The notes under the pieces: generated by a model
The model's input: the letters and a program-made list of their open reading frames with translations, nothing else
Database searches by the model: none
What the model was told of the DNA's origin: nothing
NCBI RefSeq assembly: GCF_022829725.1
Contig: NZ_JAKSYG010000062.1
Location: 124,001 to 188,000 of the forward strand
Origin: Methylobacterium sp. E-005
GTDB lineage: Bacteria > Pseudomonadota > Alphaproteobacteria > Rhizobiales > Beijerinckiaceae
Direction: 5' to 3'
Length of the DNA: 64,000 nucleotides
Program-made: the position numbers and the translations under genes
Part shown: piece by piece, positions 56,936-64,000 of the stretch
Layout of the letters: each line of letters begins with the position of its first letter
Position numbering within the stretch: position 1 is the first letter of the stretch

Positions 56936-57829
56936 ATGGCCCGCTCGATCCTCCATATGCTGACGCCGCTCCGGCACATGAGCCCGTTCGACGTGAACAT
57001 GGCCGTGGATGCCGGCTTCGAGACGGTGGTGACCTACACGGAGGTCAGCCTCGCCGACGTGGTCTCGTTGACCCAGGATTCGATCTTTTCGCGGTCTCCG
57101 GCGGACGGGACCCGGACCGGCATCTTCATCGGCGGCAAGAACGCCGAGGATGCCCTCGACATGGTCGATCGCGCCAAGAAGGCCTTCGTGCCGCCCTTCG
57201 TGAACCACGTCTTCGCCGATCCGGCGGGCTCGTTCACCACCGGCGCCGCCATGGTGGCGCAGGTCTCCCGGGCGCTCCGGCAGACGTTCAACACCGACCT
57301 CCAGGGCAAGCGGATCGTGATCTTCGGCGGGGCCGGCGTCGTGGCCTACGTGGCGGCGGTGATCGGAGCGCTTCAGGGCGCGACCACGGTGCTGGTCGGC
57401 CATGACGGCGAGGAGCGCGTCTCGAAGATCGCCTTCACGATGAAGTGGCGCTTCGGTATCGAAGTCGGCGCCGTCGACGGCACCACGCCAGAGGATCGCC
57501 GCGTCGCCATCCGGGACGCCGACGTGATCCTCTCGGCTGGCCCCGCCGGCATCCCGATCCTCACGGCCGAGGATCTGCAATCGGCGCCGAAGCTGCTCGT
57601 GGCCTCGGACGTCAACGCCGTGCCGCCTGCCGGTATCGCGGGGATCGACGTGAACGCCGTGGACGTGCCCCTGCCCACCGGCAAGGGCGTCGGCATCGGC
57701 GCCCTGGCGGTCGGGAACGTGAAGTACCAGACGCAGCGTCGCCTGTTCGATCGGATGCTGGCCTCCGACACGCCGCTGTGCCTCGACTTCCGCGATGCCT
57801 ACACCCTCGCGGTCGAGATCGCCGGCTGA
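56936..57829 (+). CDS. mtdB: MtdB, NAD(P)-dependent methylene-H4MPT dehydrogenase
   Basis: 297 residues. The start MARSILHMLTPLRHMSPFDV and the Rossmann segment IVIFGGAGVVAYVAAVIG are diagnostic. It oxidises methylene-H4MPT formed by Fae. ATG 56936 has GGGGAAG just upstream; an earlier in-frame start at 56897 would add residues not found in homologues. Confidence 0.96.
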   Translation: MARSILHMLTPLRHMSPFDVNMAVDAGFETVVTYTEVSLADVVSLTQDSIFSRSPADGTRTGIFIGGKNAEDALDMVDRAKKAFVPPFVNHVFADPAGSFTTGAAMVAQVSRALRQTFNTDLQGKRIVIFGGAGVVAYVAAVIGALQGATTVLVGHDGEERVSKIAFTMKWRFGIEVGAVDGTTPEDRRVAIRDADVILSAGPAGIPILTAEDLQSAPKLLVASDVNAVPPAGIAGIDVNAVDVPLPTGKGVGIGALAVGNVKYQTQRRLFDRMLASDTPLCLDFRDAYTLAVEIAG

Positions 57830-57851
57830 AGGCGATCCGAGCCCGATCGGG

Positions 57852-59000
57852 ATGGCAGACGCGATCCTGATCGCCACCCAGGCCGGGCGTGCCCTGGCGG
57901 AGGCGGCACGGCGCGCCGGCCTGCGGCCCTACGTGGCCGATCTGTTCGGCGATTCCGACACCCTGGCCGCCGCCGAGGCCTACCGTCCGTTGCCGGGCCC
58001 CTTCGGCACGGCGCCGGGCGCCGCCGCGACGCTGGCCGCGCTCGCCGACCTCGCGGCGGCGGCCGGGCGACCGATCGGCGTCGTTCTGGGCAGCGGCTTC
58101 GAGGACGCGCCCGGGCTCGTTGCGGACCTCGCGCGCCGGCACCGGCTTCTCGGCGCTACCGCAGAGACCATCGCGAGCCTCAAGGATCCGGCCGCCTTCG
58201 CCGCCCTCTGCGCACGCCTCGACGTGCCACATCCCCCGGTGTCGAGGGATCCGCCCGATGATCCGTCACGATGGCTCATCAAGCGGATCGGCGGCAGCGG
58301 CGGCTCCCATATCCGTGCGGCGAAGGAGTCGGCACCGCCGCCGGGCCACTATCTCCAGGCGCGCGTGCCCGGACGGGCGCATGCCCTCAACTTTCTCGCC
58401 GACGGCCGCACGATCCGGATCCTGGCCGTCACGGAGCAATGGTGCGCGCCGACCCCGATCCGGCCCTATCGCTATGCCGGGGCGCTGGTCCGCAGTGCCG
58501 CCGAGCCGCCGTCCCTATCACTCGGCTTGGTCGCGGCGATCGCCGAAGCTGCAGCGCGGATCGTGGCCGCGACCGGGCTGATGGGCCTCGCCAGCGCGGA
58601 CGTTCTGGTCGACGGCGCCGACTGGTGGCTAATGGAGATCAATCCCCGCCCCGGCGCGACGCTCGACATCCTCGACCGCCGCGCGGTGCCGCTGCTCGAA
58701 GCCCATATCGCCGCCTGCCTCGGCGCGATGCCGGATTGTGGGCCGAACCCGGTGGGTGCGGCGGCCGCGCAGATCTGTTACGCCGACCGGGAGCTTGCGC
58801 CTGTGCCGGACCACGATTGGCCGGACTGCGTGCGCGACCGCCCGCGCCCCGGCTCGGTGGTCCGCCGCGACGCGCCGCTCTGCACGGTGCTGGCCGAAGG
58901 CGCAGACCGGGCGGAGGCGCTCGACCTGTTGGAATCGCGAACGGCCCGCCTCCGGGCGGCCCTCGCAGCGCAGAAAACACAGCCCGAGGAAGCCCCGTGA
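57852..59000 (+). CDS. ATP-grasp protein of the H4MPT cluster (Orf5-like)
   Basis: 382 residues with an ATP-grasp layout: an N-terminal Rossmann-like part, [14 protein letters not shown] (ATP Lys and glycine loop), [12 protein letters not shown] and [14 protein letters not shown] (metal-binding Glu/Asn). It should ligate a carboxylate to an amine, plausibly in making the methanopterin or methanofuran-like cofactor; the exact substrate is not known to me. ATG 57852 starts 22 nt after mtdB and the stop overlaps mch. Confidence 0.85.
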   Translation: MADAILIATQAGRALAEAARRAGLRPYVADLFGDSDTLAAAEAYRPLPGPFGTAPGAAATLAALADLAAAAGRPIGVVLGSGFEDAPGLVADLARRHRLLGATAETIASLKDPAAFAALCARLDVPHPPVSRDPPDDPSRWLIKRIGGSGGSHIRAAKESAPPPGHYLQARVPGRAHALNFLADGRTIRILAVTEQWCAPTPIRPYRYAGALVRSAAEPPSLSLGLVAAIAEAAARIVAATGLMGLASADVLVDGADWWLMEINPRPGATLDILDRRAVPLLEAHIAACLGAMPDCGPNPVGAAAAQICYADRELAPVPDHDWPDCVRDRPRPGSVVRRDAPLCTVLAEGADRAEALDLLESRTARLRAALAAQKTQPEEAP

Positions 59001-59974
59001 TGAGTGCCAGCCCGTCCCATCCCAGCATCAACACGCTCTCCGGTCCGCTGGTCGAGCGTTTCGTGGCGGACGCCGCGACCCTGCGGCTCTCCGTGTCGCA
59101 GGCGACGGGCGGCGCCCGGATGGTCGATGCCGGGGCGCAGGCGCGCGGGTCGATCGAGGCCGGGCGGCGCATCGCGGAGATCTGCCTCGGCGGCCTCGGC
59201 ACCGTCACCATCGCGCCGAGCGGGCCGATCGCGTCCTGGCCCTACTCGGTGACGGTCCACGCCGCCGATCCCGTGCTCGCCTGCCTCGGCAGCCAGTATG
59301 CGGGCTGGAGCCTCGCGGACGAGACCGGCGATTCCGGTTTCTTCGCCCTCGGGTCGGGGCCGGGCCGCGCGGTGGCGGTGGTCGAGGACCTGTACCAGGA
59401 ACTCGGCTACCGCGATTCGGCGACCAGCACGGCGCTGGTGCTGGAGGCGGCCGGCGGCCCGCCCGACAGCGTCGTCGCCAAGGTGGCGGAAGCCACCGGC
59501 CTGCGGCCCGAGGACCTGACTTTCATCTTCGCACCGACCCAGAGCCTCGCCGGCTCCACGCAGGTGGTGGCCCGCGTGCTGGAAGTCGCCCTGCACAAGG
59601 CCCACACCGTGGGCTTCGATCTGCACGCCATCGTAGACGGGATCGGCTCCGCCCCCCTGTCGCCGCCCCATCCTGACTTCATCAAGGCGATGGGCCGGAC
59701 CAACGACGCGATCATCTATGGCGGCCGGGTGCAGCTCTTCGTGGATGCCGACGATGCGGACGCCCAGCAACTCGCCGAGCAGCTGCCCTCGACGACGTCG
59801 AGCGATCACGGCGCGCCCTTCGCCGACATCTTCGCCCGGGTGAACGGCGATTTCTACAAGATCGATGGCGCGCTGTTCTCCCCGGCGGAGGCGATTGTGA
59901 CCTCGGTGCGCTCGGGCGCCACCTACCGCGGCGGCCGTCTGGAGCCGACCCTGGTGGAGGCATCCTTCGCCTGA
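59000..59974 (+). CDS. mch: Mch, methenyl-H4MPT cyclohydrolase
   Basis: A 324-residue homologue of the archaeal enzyme, converting methenyl-H4MPT to formyl-H4MPT. Segments include [36 protein letters not shown] (split in the family motif), [11 protein letters not shown] and [22 protein letters not shown] 59000 shares a base with the upstream stop, indicating coupling. Confidence 0.97.
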   Translation: MSASPSHPSINTLSGPLVERFVADAATLRLSVSQATGGARMVDAGAQARGSIEAGRRIAEICLGGLGTVTIAPSGPIASWPYSVTVHAADPVLACLGSQYAGWSLADETGDSGFFALGSGPGRAVAVVEDLYQELGYRDSATSTALVLEAAGGPPDSVVAKVAEATGLRPEDLTFIFAPTQSLAGSTQVVARVLEVALHKAHTVGFDLHAIVDGIGSAPLSPPHPDFIKAMGRTNDAIIYGGRVQLFVDADDADAQQLAEQLPSTTSSDHGAPFADIFARVNGDFYKIDGALFSPAEAIVTSVRSGATYRGGRLEPTLVEASFA

Positions 59975-60008
59975 GGGCCTCTCTCCGAGGTTCAACCGTT
60001 CGGCAGGA

Positions 60009-60125
60009 CGGCGCTTTTCCCGCCCACGTGCGGGGAGGAGCCGGGGGCGGAGGTGGCGCAGAAGGCACCGCCTCGCCCCATCCTGCACCACCCCACCTCC
60101 CCGCAGGGGGAGGCGAGAATGCCGC
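60009..60125. repeat. Imperfect inverted repeat after mch
   Basis: Two arms sharing TGCGGGGAGG (60029-60038) and its reverse complement CCTCCCCGCA (60096-60105), extended imperfectly on both sides. The right arm also forms its own hairpin (CCTCCCC/GCA/GGGGGAGG). It lies in the 260-nt space between mch and the next ATP-grasp gene; probably a REP-type repeat with a possible effect on readthrough. Confidence 0.55.
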
Positions 60126-60234
60126 CGCCATCGGTGTGCAAACCGGGAACGCGCAGGGTTCCGCGCCACCCCGGCGGACAACCTCCTTTCAAGGGCGCCT
60201 CACGGGCGAGCCCTTGTCAATCGTTAGGCACCCC

Positions 60235-61143
60235 ATGCGCATCGGGCTCGCCGCCGATAACGGCAACTGGCACAAGAACCGTCTACTCACAGCCCTCCAG
60301 GCCAAGGGCGTCGAGCCGGTGCTGTTCTCCCTGGCCGACGTCGCCGTCGTCACGGGCGGCGGCGAGCCATTGCGCGTCCCCGGCTTCCCGGAGGCTTTGC
60401 CGGACGGTGTCCTGATGCGCACGATTGCCGGGGGCACCTTCGAGGCCACGACGATGCGGCTCGGGGTGCTGCACGCCCTGGTGGCGGCGGGCGTCACCGT
60501 GTGGAACAGCCCGACCGCCACCGAACGCTCGGTCGACAAGGCCGCCACCTCGCTGCTCATCGCCCGGGCCGGCCTGCCGACCCCGGCGACCTGGGTGTTT
60601 TCCAAGCGCGAGGCCGCGGCCGACCTCGTCGCTGCAGAAGCCCGGCCCGGGGCGCCGCTTGTGCTCAAGCCGCTGTTCGGCTCGCAGGGGGAGGGACTCG
60701 CCCTGATCGAGCGCCCGGAGGATCTACCCGATGAGGAGGCCGTGGCCCGGGTCTACTACCTCCAGCGCTACGTGCCGCGCCGGGACGGGCTGTGGCGCGA
60801 TTACCGGGTGTTCGTCTGCGACGGGCGGGCGATCGCCGGCATGATCCGTGAGGGCGACGGCTGGATCACCAACGTCCACCGGGGCGGCCGGCCGCTTCCC
60901 TGGGCGATGCCGCGCGCCGCTGCTGAGCTCGCCGAGGCTGCGGCCCAGGCGATCGGCGTCGATTATTCCGGCGTCGATCTGGTCGAGGACGGGGAGGGCG
61001 GCTTCTCCATCCTGGAGGTCAATTCCATGCCGGCCTGGTCGGGGCTCCAGACGGTGTGTGAGACCGATATCGCGGCCGCCGTGGTTCGAGGCTTCCTCGC
61101 CGCGGTACGGGGCGCGAGCCGGCCGCGGCTCGTGGTGGCATGA
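60235..61143 (+). CDS. RimK-like ATP-grasp ligase (Orf7-like, MptN-type)
   Basis: 302 residues. The N-terminal Rossmann part starts MRIGLAADNGNWH; ATP-grasp features are VLKPLFGSQGEGLALIE, RDYRVFVCDGRAIAGMIR, WITNVHRGG and FSILEVNSMPAWSGL. RimK-type enzymes add glutamate; archaeal MptN adds it to tetrahydromethanopterin, making this a candidate H4MPT or carrier glutamate ligase. ATG 60235 is the first start next to the conserved N-terminus. The stop overlaps the next gene. Confidence 0.9.
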   Translation: MRIGLAADNGNWHKNRLLTALQAKGVEPVLFSLADVAVVTGGGEPLRVPGFPEALPDGVLMRTIAGGTFEATTMRLGVLHALVAAGVTVWNSPTATERSVDKAATSLLIARAGLPTPATWVFSKREAAADLVAAEARPGAPLVLKPLFGSQGEGLALIERPEDLPDEEAVARVYYLQRYVPRRDGLWRDYRVFVCDGRAIAGMIREGDGWITNVHRGGRPLPWAMPRAAAELAEAAAQAIGVDYSGVDLVEDGEGGFSILEVNSMPAWSGLQTVCETDIAAAVVRGFLAAVRGASRPRLVVA

Positions 61144-61973
61144 GCAGGCTGGACCCGGGGCTGATCGGCACGCTCTACCGAGCCGCCTGCCTCGCGGAGC
61201 TCGACGCCCTCAAGCCCGGCAACGTCCACGCCTTCGCCCCGGGCCATCGGATGGTCGTGGCCGATTTCGTCACCAGCGCCGAGGTCTCGGCGCCGCCGCT
61301 GGCGCGGCCCGGCGCAAGGGTCGGCGAGCGGATCCGCGACGGTGTCGCCGCCACGATGGCGGCCGTGGGCCAGAACACCAACCTCGGCATCCTGCTCCTC
61401 TGCGCACCCCTCGCCACCGCAGCCGAGCGGGGCGAGGGGGTCGTGGCGGTGCTCGACACCCTCGATCGCTTGGACGCGGTGGGGGTCTTCGCGGCGATCC
61501 GGCTGGCCAATCCTGGCGGCCTCGGCCGGGCGGAACGGCACGATGTCGCCGCCGCGGCCCCCGCCTCCCTCCGCGACGCGATGGCGGAGGCCGCCGATCG
61601 CGACCGCATCGCCCGCGCCTACGGGACCGGCTTCGCCGACGTGACGGCGATCGGCCTGCCGGCCCTCACCGAGGCGCGTGTGCGGGGGCTCGACCCATCC
61701 TGGTGCACAACCGCGGTGCATCTCGCCTATCTCCGGTCGGTCCCGGACAGCCATATCGCCCGGAAGAGGGGCCACACCGTCGCCGAGGGTCTTCGCCGGG
61801 AGGTTGAGTCGACGCTGGCCGGCCTGGACCTCGCCACGCAGCCGGTCGAGCGGCTGCTGGTCCTCGACGCGTCGCTGAAGGCACGCGGCCTGAACCCCGG
61901 CACGAGTGCCGATTTCACGGTGACGACCCTGTTCTGGGACGCGCTGAGGGCGGCGGGCGCCGCGCTGACCTGA
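61140..61973 (+). CDS. CitG/MdcB-like triphosphoribosyl-dephospho-CoA synthase family protein (Orf17-like)
   Basis: 277 residues. LDALKPGNVHAFAPGHRM contains the CitG substrate/ATP-binding motif (KPGNV), followed by GQNTNLGILLLCAPLA and NPGGLGRAERHDV. CitG proteins join an adenylated precursor with ATP. In methylotroph clusters this gene is linked to H4MPT or carrier biosynthesis, but the reaction is unknown to me. ATGA overlap with the previous gene. Confidence 0.88.
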   Translation: MSRLDPGLIGTLYRAACLAELDALKPGNVHAFAPGHRMVVADFVTSAEVSAPPLARPGARVGERIRDGVAATMAAVGQNTNLGILLLCAPLATAAERGEGVVAVLDTLDRLDAVGVFAAIRLANPGGLGRAERHDVAAAAPASLRDAMAEAADRDRIARAYGTGFADVTAIGLPALTEARVRGLDPSWCTTAVHLAYLRSVPDSHIARKRGHTVAEGLRREVESTLAGLDLATQPVERLLVLDASLKARGLNPGTSADFTVTTLFWDALRAAGAALT

Positions 61974-62211
61974 ACCGCGTTCGCGTTCCGGAGTTCCCAG
62001 GGTCGGAGGGTAAGAAATTCCTTCGCGGCAGGGCCTTGCGCGGGTTGTGAGCCGCAGGGGCCCGCTGTAGGGTCCGCCGCGCTGTCCGGCCCAACCGGCT
62101 CGACCCCTCCGGCTCGGCCGGTGGTCGGGCGCCGATAACAAGGATGGCTTCCCGACCGCGGCGCATGCCCGGCGCGGCGGCTCTAGTTCGGAATCCAGGG
62201 AGAGACACCGA

Positions 62212-62724
62212 ATGGCGAAGATCACCAAGGTTCAGGTCGGCGAGGCCCTCGTCGGCGACGGCAACGAGGTCGCCCACATCGACCTCATCATCGGACCGCG
62301 CGGTTCGCCCGCCGAGACGGCTTTCTGCAACGGCCTCGTGAACAACAAGCACGGCTTCACCAGCCTGCTCGCGGTCATCGCGCCGAACCTGCCGTGCAAG
62401 CCCAACACCCTGATGTTCAACAAGGTCACCATCAACGACGCCCGTCAGGCCGTCCAGATGTTCGGCCCGGCCCAGCACGGCGTTGCCAAGGCCGTCCAGG
62501 ACGCGGTGGCTGAGGGCATCATCCCGGCGGACGAGGCCGACGACCTGTTCATCCTGGTCGGCGTGTTCATCCACTGGGAGGCGGCCGACGACGCCAAGAT
62601 CCAGAAGTACAACTACGAGGCGACCAAGCTGTCGATCCAGCGCGCCGTCAACGGCGAGCCGAAGGCTTCGACGGTCACGGAGCAGCGCAACTCGGCGCAG
62701 CACCCCTTCGCCGCCAACGCTTAG
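62212..62724 (+). CDS. fae: Fae, formaldehyde-activating enzyme
   Basis: 170 residues. Catalytic His22 lies in EVAHIDL; other conserved parts are [16 protein letters not shown] and [12 protein letters not shown]. It condenses formaldehyde with H4MPT in the cytoplasm, a major detoxification and energy step. Strongly biased codon use (AAG, GTC, AAC) indicates high expression. Ends in a strong terminator about 100 nt later. Confidence 0.98.
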   Translation: MAKITKVQVGEALVGDGNEVAHIDLIIGPRGSPAETAFCNGLVNNKHGFTSLLAVIAPNLPCKPNTLMFNKVTINDARQAVQMFGPAQHGVAKAVQDAVAEGIIPADEADDLFILVGVFIHWEAADDAKIQKYNYEATKLSIQRAVNGEPKASTVTEQRNSAQHPFAANA

Positions 62725-62823
62725 ATCGGGGACGGTCCTGGGCAGAGCGAGCCTCCGCCCGCACCGCGGGGCCTGCTCCAGCGACTGGCTTCGATCTTTC
62801 TCGGCCGATAAGTAGGCCTCGGA

Positions 62824-62850
62824 CGGGACGGCGAGAGCCGTCCCGTTTTT
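62824..62850 (+). terminator. Rho-independent terminator after fae
   Basis: A perfect 9-bp GC-rich stem (62824-62832 with 62837-62845), GAGA loop, followed directly by TTTTT. It closes the C1 transfer gene block. Confidence 0.9.
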
Positions 62851-62993
62851 CGTTTTCGCTGACTGGCCTGCCCCCATCGGGTGGCCCGGGTTTGAAGTTC
62901 GTGCATCGTCGGTCGCGTCACGATGGCAGGCCGAGCGGGCGGCACTGAGCCGCTCGGTTCCGTTGGCCACATGACGACCTCCGGCGCAGGCGG

Positions 62994-63737
62994 TCAGTAG
63001 CCGAGGGATGAGTGTGGCCGGATGCTGTTGTGGTGCGTCCGCCATTGCTCGATCACGACGCTGGCTTCCTTGAGGGTGTAGAACACCTCGCCGTCGAGGA
63101 GTTCGTCCCGCAGCTTCGCGTTGAAGCTCACGCAATACCCGTTCTCCCACGGACTGCCCGGCTCGATGTAGGCGGTCTCTGAGTCGACCGCCACGCTCCA
63201 GTCTTCGACAGATCGGGCGATGAATTCATGTCCATCGTCTGAGCGGATAGGGCCTGGCACGCCGCGCAGGCTGAATAGATCCGAGAGGACATCGATCACG
63301 TCGTGCGCCTTCCGCTTACGAGATACGCGGATGGCCAGGCACTCACGGGTGAACTCATCGAGGACATTCAGCATCCGGGACTTGCGACCGATATACGTCC
63401 GGTGCTCGACGAAGTCGTAGGACCAGACGTGGTTGGGTCGCTCCGGCCGCAGGCGCACGCACGAGCCGTCGTTGAGCCAAAGGCGCGCTCGTTTCGGCTG
63501 TCGGGCTGGAACCTTCACCCGCTCCCGCCGCTAGATCCGTTCGACCCGCTTCACGTTGACCGTCCAGCCATCGCGACGCAGCAGCCCGGTGATCCGACGG
63601 TACCCGTAGCGCCCGTGCCACAGAGCCAGTGCGACGATGGCGGCGGTCAGTGCGGCCTCGTCCTCGACCACCACGGCGCACTTGCGCCGTGTCGTGCGGT
63701 GCGGACCGAGAACGCAGCAAGCGAACCGTTCTGACAC
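62994..63737 (-). pseudogene. IS3-family transposase orfB with in-frame stop codons
   Basis: The N-terminal part (63737 to 63534) has the HTH_21-type WHGRYGYRRITGLLRRDGW, then TAG at 63531-63533 where the family has Trp (VERI-stop-RRE). The DDE core follows: PNHVWSYDFVEHRT with the first Asp, IRSDDGHEF with the second, and SPWENGYCVSFNAKLRDE with the Glu. The frame then ends at TGA (62994-62996) after HSSLGY, where the family continues with RPPAPE; the next codons do read PPAPEVV. Both stops are single-base changes from likely CGA and TGG codons. By the -1 frame, orfB sequence extends upstream to about 63800. Confidence 0.85.
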
Positions 63738-63748
63738 GCCATGCTCGG

Positions 63749-64000
63749 CTACGACGTAATCGACACAAGCCCGGCGGCGGGCCGGGCTCGGAAGTTTCCC
63801 GAAGCCGCCTCCTTCAGGATGAGCTTCTCCAGCGTCAGGTCCGAGATCACCCGGCGGAGGCGCTGGTTCTCAGTTTCCAGAGACTTCAACCGCTTGACCT
63901 GATCTCCCTTCGAGCCGCCGTACTCGGATCGCCAACGATAGTACGTGACCTCCGTCACCTCGTTGGATCGGATTGCCCAGAGACCTTGCGGCCTTGCGAG
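63749..64000 (-). CDS. IS3-family transposase orfA (5' end outside window)
   Basis: The frame is open to the window edge. It carries the end of the HTH (VTEVTYYRWRSEYGG), a heptad zipper (RLKSLETENQRLRRVISDL) and LEKLILKEAASGN. A slippery GGGAAAC (63794-63800 on the minus strand), in the correct phase (G GGA AAC), would shift ribosomes to -1 into orfB, as in other IS3 elements. orfA then ends at TAG (63749-63751). Confidence 0.85.
   Translation of the reverse strand, partial: LARPQGLWAIRSNEVTEVTYYRWRSEYGGSKGDQVKRLKSLETENQRLRRVISDLTLEKLILKEAASGNFRARPAAGLVSITS

Larger units (their letters stand above)
62900..64000 (-). mobile_element. Decayed IS3-family insertion element (right part outside window)
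   Basis: Overlapping orfA (HTH/leucine zipper) and orfB (HTH_21 plus DDE integrase core) read on the minus strand, with a -1 frameshift relation. The left end is not defined; the orfB frame runs on past its stop in protein-like sequence to about 62900. No terminal repeats could be verified because the other end is beyond base 64000. Two in-frame stops show that the copy is inactive. Confidence 0.85.

Noticed and set aside
62721..62972. A separate 83-codon minus-strand gene downstream of the transposase
   Set aside because: It is the in-frame continuation of orfB past the TGA (PPAPEVV), then runs into non-coding sequence.
1..64000. CRISPR arrays, rRNA or tRNA genes
   Set aside because: No regularly spaced repeats, rRNA segments or tRNA-like TTCGA-arm patterns with matching stems were recognised; a covariance-model scan would be needed to exclude tRNAs fully.

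Overview
The window is a GC-rich chromosomal segment of a methylotrophic alphaproteobacterium. Methylobacterium/Methylorubrum is the best fit. The evidence is a lanthanide-type methanol dehydrogenase operon (xoxFGJ), a pqqA-B-CD-E operon with fused PqqCD, the fhcBADC formyltransferase/hydrolase operon, and mtdB, mch and fae, all within about 25 kb. From memory, this order resembles the C1 gene cluster of Methylobacterium extorquens. No rRNA, tRNA or CRISPR array was recognised.

Layout. 1-5.1 kb: end of hisA, a DUF29 gene, hisF, a dihydroorotase-like gene that has lost its zinc ligands, plsY and dprA. 5.0-10.4 kb: ruvX and a SUKH-like gene (minus strand), then gatC, gatA, a small membrane protein and gatB. 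10.4-17.4 kb: an AaeXAB-like efflux operon, a PsiF-like protein, a glutathione transferase, a DUF2147 protein, ndk and a small exported Cys protein. 17.5-24.6 kb: purM-purN (minus) facing hdaA-ppk-ppx (plus). 24.6-35.4 kb: a more variable stretch with a Tat-exported acetamidase/formamidase, malic enzyme, a hexapeptide acyltransferase, a DUF3297 protein, an AT-rich toxin/immunity-like relic, an acyltransferase-3, a GT2 glycosyltransferase and aspS. 35.5-37.6 kb: a WYL-like small protein, rnd and a short hypothetical gene.

37.6-62.9 kb is the C1 block. XoxF oxidises methanol with PQQ and a lanthanide, passing electrons to cytochrome XoxG, with XoxJ as periplasmic partner. The pqq operon makes the cofactor and carries two extra exported-protein genes at its 3' end. 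A histidine kinase/response regulator pair sits just upstream, and a 7-4-7 tandem heptamer lies in front of pqqA. Formaldehyde is condensed with tetrahydromethanopterin by Fae, oxidised by MtdB, converted by Mch and released as formate by FhcBADC. Beta-RFAP synthase, two ATP-grasp proteins and a CitG-like protein probably build or modify the pterin/methanofuran-type cofactors. folP-folB-folK lie between xoxJ and the pqq operon. After a strong terminator behind fae, the window ends in a decayed IS3-family element.

The least explained items are the nuclease-toxin relic with a candidate immunity gene (29.5-31.2 kb), the two exported proteins translationally coupled to pqqE, and the tandem repeat upstream of pqqA.
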